Origin: Bradyrhizobium sp. RP6 | Lineage (GTDB): Bacteria; Pseudomonadota; Alphaproteobacteria; Rhizobiales; Xanthobacteraceae | DNA length: 64,000 nt | Reading direction: 5' to 3' | Assembly (NCBI RefSeq): GCF_003837805.1 | Contig: NZ_RQIT01000025.1 | Span: forward strand, 44,560-108,559 | In this document: positions 57,033-64,000 of the stretch, in pieces | How the letters are laid out: each line of letters opens with the position of its first letter | Position numbering within the stretch: position 1 is the first letter of the stretch | Position numbers and translations under genes: made by a program | The notes under the pieces: model-generated | What the model was told of the DNA's origin: nothing | The model's database searches: none | Seen by the model: the letters and a program-made list of their open reading frames with translations, nothing else

Positions 57033-57995
57033 CTAGTAGCCGTACTCCCATTCCAGCTCCGGCATGTGCTTGAAGTTCATGCCGCAGATGCCGGCGAGCG
57101 CGGTCGGGATCGCGATGATCGCGAGCCACGAGGCGAGCTTCTTGGACACCGCCGTCTCCTGGGCCTGGCCGACCAGCAGGCTGGCCTCGAAGGCGAAAGC
57201 CAGCACCTCCCGCATGGAATCGATGCGCTCCTGGATGTTCCTGACGTGGTCGGTGACGTCGCGGAACAGCGGCTGCATGGCCTGCCGCACCATCGACAGC
57301 TCGTCATGCTCCAGGCGGCGGCAGACCTCCACCAGCGGGCCGATCGCGGTCCTGAGCCGCAAGAGGTCGCGGCGCAGCATGTAGAGCCGCTCGATCTGCG
57401 CCTTGCTGAGGGGCTTGGAGAGCACGTCGTCCTCGATGCCCTCGACCTCCTCGTGAATGCTCTCGAGCACGGGCGAGTAATTGTCGACGATGAAATCGAG
57501 GATGGCGTAGAGGATGTAGTCCTCGCCGCGCGCGAGCGCCCGCGGGCAGCTCTCGCAGCGTTCGCGCACCGGTGTGTAGGACGTCGAGGCGCCGTGGCGC
57601 ACCGAGACCAGATAGCCTTCGCCCACGAAGATGTGCGTCTCGCCGAAGGCGATCCGGCCCTCGATCAGTTGCGCGGTGCGCGCCACGATGAACAGGGCCT
57701 CGCCATATTGCTCGATCTTGGGCCGCTGATGGGCGTGGTTGGCGTCCTCGATCGCGAGCTCGTGCAGGTCGAACTGCTTCTGGACCGCGCCGAGCAGAGT
57801 CATGTCCGGCTCGTGCAGGCCGATCCAGACCACGTGGCCGGGCTTGGCCCGCCAGCTCGAGGCTTCACCGATGGCGATATTGGCGACGCGCCGGCCGTCG
57901 ACATAGGCGCCGGCGGCGACGACGCCCTCAGTGGGCACCGGTTCGGCAGGGGATGCGGGCAGCGACGGGACGTTCATGGCTTCAATCCCGGGCAA
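57033..57995 (-). CDS. corA: CorA-type Mg2+ transporter, cut short by an in-frame stop
   Basis: The 320-residue product has the large cytoplasmic CorA domain, the first membrane helix (SWLAIIAIPTALAGICGMNF) and the pore motif GMN. It ends ELEWEYGY at a TAG, just where the second helix should begin. The missing 22 residues follow in the same frame. CorA works as a pentamer with two helices per chain, so the truncated form should not span the membrane correctly. The cause may be mutation or a sequencing error. It lies between purS and purQ on the opposite strand. Confidence 0.85.
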   Translation of the reverse strand: MPGIEAMNVPSLPASPAEPVPTEGVVAAGAYVDGRRVANIAIGEASSWRAKPGHVVWIGLHEPDMTLLGAVQKQFDLHELAIEDANHAHQRPKIEQYGEALFIVARTAQLIEGRIAFGETHIFVGEGYLVSVRHGASTSYTPVRERCESCPRALARGEDYILYAILDFIVDNYSPVLESIHEEVEGIEDDVLSKPLSKAQIERLYMLRRDLLRLRTAIGPLVEVCRRLEHDELSMVRQAMQPLFRDVTDHVRNIQERIDSMREVLAFAFEASLLVGQAQETAVSKKLASWLAIIAIPTALAGICGMNFKHMPELEWEYGY

Positions 57996-58146
57996 AGCGG
58001 CCGGCCAAACGGCATGCGAGATGGCCTGTGTACAAGGCGCTTCCCCGAGGCTAGCACTGGTAAAATCCCCGTCAAATGGTTATGTCTCTTCGCGAATTGG
58101 CCCCGTGGGCCAGCCCTGATTCCCGCGCACCGTCGGAACCTCTGCC

Positions 58147-58848
58147 ATGAAAGCCGCCATCCTCGTCTTTCCCGGAATCAACCGTGAGCGCGATATGGCG
58201 CGTGCCTTGAGGCTGATCTCGGGCAGCGAGCCCGCGATGATCTGGCACGCCGAGACGTCGCTGCCGGCGGGCACGGATCTCGTGGTGGTGCCGGGCGGCT
58301 TCTCCTACGGGGATTATCTGCGCTGCGGCGCGATCGCGGCGCGGGCCCCGGTGATGGACGCGGTGCGCGACTATGCGGCCAAGGGCGGGCTCGTGCTCGG
58401 CGTCTGCAACGGTTTTCAGATCCTCTGTGAATCCGGCCTGCTGCCGGGCGTCCTGATGCGCAATGCGCGGCTGAAGTTCATCTGCAAGGACGTGCATCTG
58501 CGCGTCGAGCGCTCTGACACCCCGTTCACCCGCGGCTACAATGCCGGACAGGTGATCCGCGTGCCCGTCGCGCACGGCGAGGGCAATTACGAGGCGGACG
58601 AAGAAACCATCAAGCGGCTCGAAGGCGAGGGGCGGGTGCTCTACCGCTACTGCTCCGCGGACGGGGTGGTCGACGAGGCCGCCAACATCAATGGCGCGGC
58701 GCATTCCATCGCCGGCATCGTCAACGACAAGGGCAACGTGCTCGGCATGATGCCCCATCCGGAAAACCACGTCGAAGACATCATGGGCTGCACCGACGGC
58801 CGCGGCCTGTTCGCCGGCCTCGTCCAGCATCTGGAAAAAGCCGCGTGA
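58147..58848 (+). CDS. purQ: FGAM synthase glutaminase subunit PurQ
   Basis: The 233-residue product is the class I glutamine amidotransferase subunit that supplies ammonia to PurL. The nucleophile is Cys87 in VLGVCNGFQILCE, and the His-Glu pair is in MPHPENHVEDIMG. GGFSYGDYLRCGAIA forms the oxyanion loop. The ATG at 58147 has no strong ribosome-binding sequence. The last bases overlap the next gene as GTGA, so the Bug-type protein is co-transcribed. Confidence 0.95.
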   Translation: MKAAILVFPGINRERDMARALRLISGSEPAMIWHAETSLPAGTDLVVVPGGFSYGDYLRCGAIAARAPVMDAVRDYAAKGGLVLGVCNGFQILCESGLLPGVLMRNARLKFICKDVHLRVERSDTPFTRGYNAGQVIRVPVAHGEGNYEADEETIKRLEGEGRVLYRYCSADGVVDEAANINGAAHSIAGIVNDKGNVLGMMPHPENHVEDIMGCTDGRGLFAGLVQHLEKAA

Positions 58849-59819
58849 TCCTGCTGGCGTTGAAGCGGACGCTCGCCGCGATGGCGGCGGTGTCGTTCGC
58901 GACCGCTGCGTTCGCCCAGGATTTCCCAAAACGTCCGATCATCATGATCGTGCCGTTCGCGGCCGGTGGCACCTCGGACGTGATCGCACGCGCGGTCGCC
59001 GAGCAAATGGGCATCGCGCTTGGCCAGACCATCGTGATCGAGAACGTTGCCGGCGCCGGCGGCTCGACCGCGCTGGCGCGCGCCTCTCGCGCCGAGCCCG
59101 ACGGTTACACCATCGCGATAGGCAATGCCGGCACCAATGCCGCGACCTACACGATCTATCCAAAACTGCCGTTCACTCCGGACTCGTTCGTGCCGATCGC
59201 CATGGTGGCGAAGACGTTCGGCATCGTCGCGCTGCGCAAGGACTTTCCTGCGAAGGACCTCAAGGAGTTCATCGCCTACGCCCACGCCAATCCGGGCAAG
59301 ATCAATCTCGGCCATGCCGGCGTCGGCTCCTCGAATTATCTGATCTGTAAAAGCTTCGTCACGTCAGCCGGGATCGACGCGACGCTGATCGGCTATCGTG
59401 GCGCCGCGCCTGCGCTGACCGACGCGGTCGGTGGCCAGATCGACGGCGTCTGCGACGCGGCCGCCTCAGTCTCGCAGTCGATCAACGAGAAGCTGGTGAA
59501 GGGCCTCGTGGTCGGCTCGACCGTTCGGCTCGCCACGCTGCCGGATCTGCCGACCTCCGCGGAAGCGGGTCTGCCCGAGTTCGAGGCGCAGGGCTGGAAC
59601 GGCTTGTTCGCGCCCAAGGGCACGCCGCCGGCCGTGATCGCCAAGCTGAACGCGGCGGCGCGCACGGCCGTCGAGACCGAGGCGGTGAAAAAGCGCTTCG
59701 CGGATCTGTCGACCGTCGCGCCCGAGACCAATGAGCATGCGCCGGAACTGCTGCAACAGCTGGTGACGCGCGACGTCGAAAAATACCGGAAGATGCTGGC
59801 GGACGACGCCAGCAAATAG
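58845..59819 (+). CDS. Bug-type solute-binding protein (tripartite tricarboxylate carrier)
   Basis: The 324-residue product has a signal peptide (LKRTLAAMAAVSFATAAFAQ-D). The Bug-family fold contains PKRPIIMIVPFAAGGTSDVI near the start, YTIAIGNAGTNAATYTIYP and HAGVGSSNYLICKSF. These proteins deliver carboxylic acids to TctAB or TRAP-like carriers, but no carrier genes are seen here. It begins GTG at 58845, overlapping purQ by 4 bases. Orphan Bug genes are common in Betaproteobacteria and some Alphaproteobacteria. The ligand is unknown. Confidence 0.9.
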   Translation: MILLALKRTLAAMAAVSFATAAFAQDFPKRPIIMIVPFAAGGTSDVIARAVAEQMGIALGQTIVIENVAGAGGSTALARASRAEPDGYTIAIGNAGTNAATYTIYPKLPFTPDSFVPIAMVAKTFGIVALRKDFPAKDLKEFIAYAHANPGKINLGHAGVGSSNYLICKSFVTSAGIDATLIGYRGAAPALTDAVGGQIDGVCDAAASVSQSINEKLVKGLVVGSTVRLATLPDLPTSAEAGLPEFEAQGWNGLFAPKGTPPAVIAKLNAAARTAVETEAVKKRFADLSTVAPETNEHAPELLQQLVTRDVEKYRKMLADDASK

Positions 59820-60009
59820 CGGCGCTCCTTCCGTCCATAATCATTCATTTTTCGCAGGCGCCGCGGCTGCCGTGGTGCATTGACGGGGTCTGACCAGGAA
59901 TCCGGTCGATCACGGTTGTCGGATCCGCTGTGCACAAAAGTGGTCGCAATCTGTGTGTACATTCGTGGCGGCTGAGGAGGTGAACCGCTCGACATATGGA
60001 AACATCCTG

Positions 60010-62073
60010 ATGCACTTCGGCTCTGCCTGGCGTTGGAAGTTCTCTCACGCCGTCAATCATCACGCCGTCAATCATCACGCCGTCAATGACGTTTTCGGAC
60101 TGACCGAGGATCAGGCGCAAGCCGAACAGGTCACGACTGGTATCCTGTCGCTGGACGTCCTCGCAAATGATCGCGCGAGCCATGCCGCAAGGCTCTATTC
60201 GATCGAAGGCGGCGGCGGCTGGCGGTTCGATCGGGCGCTTTTGGCAAAGGACGTTGGTCCCGACGGGACCTCGCCTTGGGAAATCACCGATAACGGCAAT
60301 CTGATCCGTATCGATCACGGCCAGATCGAACTCGATCTCGGCCATTCGCTGTCCGCGCTCGGGGCGACCGATTTCAACTCCATGGCGGCCGGGGACGTCA
60401 TCGACGACGATTTCGTGTACGCGATCCGGTTGGGATACGGCAGGTTGAGTGAGGCTCATGTCCACGTCCATATCGACGGCGTCAACGATGCGGCCACGAT
60501 CAGTGGCACGTCGACCGGAACGGTGACGGAGGACGGCGCCGACCAGACCGCACGTGGCGCGCTGACCGTCACCGACCCCGATCACGGTCAGAGTGAGTTC
60601 CAGGTGCCTGCTTCGTTGGTAGGCACCTATGGGACCTTCGCGTTCGACCCAGCGACCGGCGTCTGGGGCTATACGCTCGACAACGGCGCGGCCAATGTCC
60701 AGGCATTGACCGCCAATGATGTCAGGCACGACCACCTGACGGTCACCTCTGCGGACGGCACCGCACATCAAGTCATCGACGTGACCATCCATGGCGCCGA
60801 CGAAGCCAGGCGCCTCGACATTGTGGTGGGAGCGGAGTTCACGGACATTGTGGCGGACCCGGGCTCCCTTGCCGTCGTGTTGCACGATGACGCCGGCGGC
60901 TTTCAGACCCCGGCCCTCTATCACAACGGGACAAGCTATTATAACGGCACGCTCGAATACACGACTGCTATCGGAATCGCCGATCTCGATGGTGACGGCG
61001 TATCCGATATTGTGACCACTGCCCTTGCCGGCCTCGGCACCAACTCGAGCGCCAGCGTCGGGGTGCTGCTCGGGCACGGCGACGGGACCTTCGGCCCGGG
61101 ATCCGCCTATCATGATGGCACGTCGTGGGGGCCGAACCACGAATACACGTTCGCGCTCGATATCGCCGACTTCAACGGAGACGGTGTGCCCGACATCGCG
61201 ACCGCAGGGGTGAGCCTTGAATCGTCCGACGGCAGCCTGGGTGTGCTCCTTGGAAACGGCGACGGCACCTTCCAGGACGGCAAGCCCTATAGCACCGGGA
61301 CCGTCTACGCCTCGCGGTCGCAGATCACCTACGCGCTGGCGAGCGGCGATTTCAATGGAGACGGCAAGCTCGACATCGTGACCGTCGGCGCGGCAGGGTC
61401 GTCGACGGAGGACAACGCGACCGAAAGCGTCGGCATGCTGCTCGGGAACGGCGACGGCAGTTTTGGGAAGGCCACGATCTATTCGACGGGAAACATCGTC
61501 GTCGAGCACGAAATGACCGAAGCGGTAACGGTCGGCGCGGTCAACGGCGACGGCAGGCTCGATGTCGTCACCGGGGGATTTGACGACAACAACCTCGCGC
61601 CGGGCAAGACACCCCACTCCATGGCCGTGCTGCTGGGTAACGGCGACGGCACTTTACAAGCGGCAATGCCGCTCTCCAGTGGTATTCCGTTGAATTCAAT
61701 TGCCTATCAGTCGGAGGAAACCACCGACCTGATCCTGGCCGACCTGAATGGCGATGGCAAGCTCGACATCGTCGGCGCGACGCACGACGTGAATAGCAGC
61801 GTCTTCACCATGCTGGGCAACGGTGACGGTACGTTCCAGCCGCAGTCCAATTGGTCCAACGGTGCTTCACCGAACGGCGATCAAACAACTATTTCGATAG
61901 CGGTCGGTGACATCAATGGCGACGGCCGCCTCGATATCGCCGCGCTCGACAATGGCGGTTCTGCCGGCGTGCTCTATGGAAACGGCAACGGAAGCTTTCA
62001 ACCAGCCCAGATCGTGCAGACGGGGATTCACGACGCTCTCGCCATCCAGCTGGGCTATCTCGTATCGGCTTGA
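60010..62073 (+). CDS. VCBS / FG-GAP repeat protein, probably secreted
   Basis: The 687-residue product (ATG at 60010; a GTG start at 59953 is possible) lacks a classical signal peptide. Three HAVNH-type repeats at residues about 13-27 open it. A VCBS domain (TVTEDGADQTARGALTVTDP to VIDVTIHGADE) lies at about 165-257. At about 320-680 there are six FG-GAP repeats with calcium-loop motifs such as DLDGDGVSDIV and DFNGDGKLDIV, each followed by LLGNGDGTF-like sequence. Such proteins often leave by type I secretion and act as adhesins or exopolymers. No secretion genes are nearby. Confidence 0.85.
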   Translation: MHFGSAWRWKFSHAVNHHAVNHHAVNDVFGLTEDQAQAEQVTTGILSLDVLANDRASHAARLYSIEGGGGWRFDRALLAKDVGPDGTSPWEITDNGNLIRIDHGQIELDLGHSLSALGATDFNSMAAGDVIDDDFVYAIRLGYGRLSEAHVHVHIDGVNDAATISGTSTGTVTEDGADQTARGALTVTDPDHGQSEFQVPASLVGTYGTFAFDPATGVWGYTLDNGAANVQALTANDVRHDHLTVTSADGTAHQVIDVTIHGADEARRLDIVVGAEFTDIVADPGSLAVVLHDDAGGFQTPALYHNGTSYYNGTLEYTTAIGIADLDGDGVSDIVTTALAGLGTNSSASVGVLLGHGDGTFGPGSAYHDGTSWGPNHEYTFALDIADFNGDGVPDIATAGVSLESSDGSLGVLLGNGDGTFQDGKPYSTGTVYASRSQITYALASGDFNGDGKLDIVTVGAAGSSTEDNATESVGMLLGNGDGSFGKATIYSTGNIVVEHEMTEAVTVGAVNGDGRLDVVTGGFDDNNLAPGKTPHSMAVLLGNGDGTLQAAMPLSSGIPLNSIAYQSEETTDLILADLNGDGKLDIVGATHDVNSSVFTMLGNGDGTFQPQSNWSNGASPNGDQTTISIAVGDINGDGRLDIAALDNGGSAGVLYGNGNGSFQPAQIVQTGIHDALAIQLGYLVSA
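60046..60090 (+). repeat. Three in-frame copies of a 15-base repeat
   Basis: CACGCCGTCAATCAT occurs twice in a row (60046-60075), and a third copy (60076-60090) ends GAC instead of CAT. It encodes HAVNH-HAVNH-HAVND near the start of the VCBS/FG-GAP protein. Because the unit is a multiple of three, copies can be gained or lost without shifting the frame. Confidence 0.9.
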
Positions 62074-62104
62074 TCGAGGCCAGTTGAGCAACTGCGGCCC
62101 GTAA

Positions 62105-62132
62105 CCTCTCCCGCAAGCGCAAGCGGGAGAGG
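62105..62132. terminator. Hairpin between convergent genes
   Basis: CCTCTCCCGC and GCGGGAGAGG form a perfect 10-base-pair stem with an 8-base loop. It lies between the FG-GAP gene (ending 62073) and the leftward exporter gene (ending 62145). It has no strong U run on the plus strand; short palindromes of this type also recur as intergenic repeats. Confidence 0.55.
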
Positions 62133-62144
62133 GAGCATCTTTCG

Positions 62145-63110
62145 CTACCGCCACTTCAACTTTTCCGCCGGCACCGTCATCGCCGCAACGCCCGCCATGA
62201 CCAGCAATAGTCCGAGCGCGAGGTTCGACGGCACGCTCTCGCCGAGCAGCAGCACGGACAGGCCGACGCCGATCGGGATGCGCAAATAGCCTTGCGCGTT
62301 CGTCGTCAGTGTGCCGAGCCGTCCGAGGCAGACGTAGAACAACATCAATCCCAAGGCGCTGGAGACGATGCCCATGACGACGGTGGCGACGATCGCCGTC
62401 GGCGTCGGCTGCAGCGTCCAGGGCTGGTCGATGAGCAGCGAGGGCGGCAGCAGCACAAGGCCGCCGAACAGCAGCGAGCCGGCCGCCACCACCATGGGAT
62501 CGTATTCGGACAGGCGGAGGCCGAAGATCGTCGCGCAGGCAAAGGAGATGGTGGCGAGCAGGATTGCGATCTCGGCCACGATCTCGCTGCCGAAGCCGCG
62601 CAGCGCATCGAGGCCGACGATGGCGATGGTTCCGGCAAGGCCGAGGATCGCACCGGCGAGCTTGAGCAGCGTCGCCGGCTCGTGCCGCGTGATCAGCGAG
62701 GTGATCAGGAAGGCGAAGATCGGCGTCGTCGAGGCCAGCACCACCGTGTTCGACGCCGGCACATATTGCTGCGACCAGGTGATGATCAGAAAAGGAAACG
62801 TCGAGTTGATCAATTGCTGGGTCGCGAACAGCTTCCAGGCCTTCGCATCGGTCGGGATCCTGACGCCGCGCATCCACAGGATCGCGAACAGGAAGGCGGC
62901 CGCGATCAGCGAGCGCGCCGAGATGAAGGTGATGGGTGGGATCGTATCCAGCGCCAGCTTCGCCAGCGGATAGGTGGAGCTCCAGCAGCAGGCCAGTGCC
63001 AACAGCAGGGCGTAGTCGCGCCAGCTGCGCGCGCCGGTGGCGGGCATGGACGGCAACGGCGTTGATGCGGATGCCGCCGCGCGACCCGCCTGCGATGTGC
63101 TCTGCGGCAC
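62145..63110 (-). CDS. DMT-family (EamA) exporter
   Basis: The 321-residue product has ten membrane helices in two EamA repeats. Typical pieces are YALLLALACCWSSTYPLAKL, FISARSLIAAAFLFAILWMR and GLMLFYVCLGRLGTLTTNAQ. DMT proteins export small metabolites such as amino acids or purines; the substrate is unknown. It begins GTG at 63110 with a Ser/Ala-rich tail; an ATG at 63047 (MPATGARSW) could be the real start. Confidence 0.85.
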   Translation of the reverse strand: MPQSTSQAGRAAASASTPLPSMPATGARSWRDYALLLALACCWSSTYPLAKLALDTIPPITFISARSLIAAAFLFAILWMRGVRIPTDAKAWKLFATQQLINSTFPFLIITWSQQYVPASNTVVLASTTPIFAFLITSLITRHEPATLLKLAGAILGLAGTIAIVGLDALRGFGSEIVAEIAILLATISFACATIFGLRLSEYDPMVVAAGSLLFGGLVLLPPSLLIDQPWTLQPTPTAIVATVVMGIVSSALGLMLFYVCLGRLGTLTTNAQGYLRIPIGVGLSVLLLGESVPSNLALGLLLVMAGVAAMTVPAEKLKWR

Positions 63111-63186
63111 CTTGTTCCTGCTCCCCGGCGCGAACGCGCTTGCCGGGAAGTCTGGGCGAGGGCGCGCGAAAAGGGAAGCCGCAGAG

Positions 63187-63666
63187 CTATGCGTTTGGCT
63201 GGGGGAGCGACTTCCGCTTCATCCGCTTGATCGTGCCGGAAAAGGTCAGCAACAGCCGCTCGCCGGACGTCATCTTGCCGCGCAGGAAGATCAGCGAACC
63301 GCCGGCGCGGCTGACCTCGCCGGTGCATTCGATCAGCTCGCCCTCGCGTGCCGCGTCGAGGAATTCGCAGGCGAAGTTGGTCGTCACCGCCCGGCTGTCC
63401 AGGACATGGGTGGCGATCGCAAACAGGGAGTAGTCGGCAAACGCCATGAAGCAGCCGCCATGGACGTTGCCGGAGCCGTTGAGGTGCTTTTTCTCGACCC
63501 GGAACGCGCAGCTGACGCTGCCGTCCGCCTCGATCCGGTGCCAGAAGGGGCCGACATGGGACTCGAAACTGTCGCGAATCCAGGTCCGCCAGCCGACAAA
63601 TTCGCCCTCGGTGGCGACATGGAGGTCGGGGCGGCGGGGCGGGGGTGTCTTGGTCAATTCGTGCAA
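63187..63666 (-). CDS. PaaI-family thioesterase (hot-dog fold)
   Basis: The 159-residue product has a hot-dog fold with the HGG-type active region NGSGNVHGGCFMAFADYSLF at about residues 64-83, including the likely catalytic Asp in FADY. TTNFACEFLDAAREGELIEC follows as strands 3-4. It likely cleaves an acyl-CoA of unknown type. The start appears to be TTG at 63666. The 3' end lies 76 bases before the exporter start, same strand. Confidence 0.82.
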   Translation of the reverse strand: MHELTKTPPPRRPDLHVATEGEFVGWRTWIRDSFESHVGPFWHRIEADGSVSCAFRVEKKHLNGSGNVHGGCFMAFADYSLFAIATHVLDSRAVTTNFACEFLDAAREGELIECTGEVSRAGGSLIFLRGKMTSGERLLLTFSGTIKRMKRKSLPQPNA

Positions 63667-63954
63667 GGAAATGGGCCTTCAATTGCGGGTGTTGAGCCCT
63701 TAAATCCGATCCATCCGCGACGTGCAATTCCTGTTCCCGCGGGGCCCCCGGCGCAAAACGTGGGACAGCGGGAAAATGCGCCATAAAGGGCTTTTCGTGA
63801 GCCCCCGATGTTCCTAAGAACGGTCTCGAATCCAAGGGAAAAGCATCTTCCGATGTCTGGCGTTGCGCTCACCACGTGCTCCGCTCTGCTCTCTCCCCCC
63901 TTGTGGGGGAGAGCTGGAGAGGGGGGTAGCCGCGGGCACCGGCCGTGGGGCTTA
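63667..63954. other. Terminal stretch without a recognised gene
   Basis: No supported frame is present. A hairpin, CTCTCCCCC / GGGGGAGAG (63891-63913), resembles short palindromic repeats of this bacterial group. The frame at 63654-63968 on the minus strand lacks motifs. Confidence 0.5.

Positions 63955-64000
<46 letters not shown>

Noticed and set aside
60046..60090. Short tandem repeat considered as a CRISPR array
   Set aside because: The 15-base units are back to back without spacers and lie in a coding frame.

Overview
The window reads as chromosomal DNA of an alphaproteobacterium of the Bradyrhizobium/Rhodopseudomonas group. This is inferred from high GC and dense coding, a GAAC-N7-GAAC LexA box in front of recA, a DUF1476 (ATP synthase zeta-type inhibitor) gene, a CcoG/FixG protein, a tandem glycine riboswitch before gcvTHP, and many short palindromic intergenic repeats of the kind common in that group. 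No rRNA, tRNA, CRISPR array, transposase or phage gene was recognised by eye. The last 46 bases are almost pure C and look like a sequencing or assembly artefact at a contig end.

Layout. 1-9.8 kb: class I fumarase, small exported or membrane proteins, a YciB/IspZ-like membrane protein, a carotenoid oxygenase divergent from its probable TetR regulator, and a SET-domain protein. 9.6-14.4 kb: two adjacent XRE/MmyB-type regulators, a thioesterase, a DsbA/FrnE-like oxidoreductase and a GNAT protein. 14.6-23.1 kb: a sulfide/persulfide-type module. An ArsR regulator with the two cysteines of BigR sits between a leftward operon (SQR-like flavoprotein, thioredoxin TrxC, DUF2892 membrane protein, CcoG) and a rightward set (RND adaptor, RND pump, AhpD-like protein). 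The shared region holds two face-to-face promoters. 23-30 kb: small exported, lipo- and helical proteins plus repeat debris.

30-44.6 kb: recA with its SOS box, a decayed DUF1835-like gene, gcvP/gcvH/gcvT behind the riboswitch, alaS, a cyclic-nucleotide-type K+ channel, icd, and a TrmJ-type methyltransferase fused to a DUF559 nuclease-like domain. 44.8-55.6 kb: a DoxX protein, a TetR regulator, an OsmC / acyl-CoA dehydrogenase-like / rhodanese operon with a sigma-54-type promoter, a PAS-containing sigma-54 activator, and a cyanate operon (binding protein, permease, ATPase, cyanase). Three palindromes and a -24/-12 promoter lie between activator and operon. 55.3-64 kb: DUF1476 protein, purC, purS, a CorA gene broken by one in-frame TAG, purQ, a Bug-type binding protein, a VCBS/FG-GAP protein, a DMT exporter and a PaaI-type thioesterase.

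The two best candidates for linked systems are the sulfide/persulfide locus (14.6-23.1 kb) and the sigma-54 cyanate plus rhodanese/OsmC locus (46.4-55.2 kb). Protein families were recognised by eye from motifs. No database search was run.
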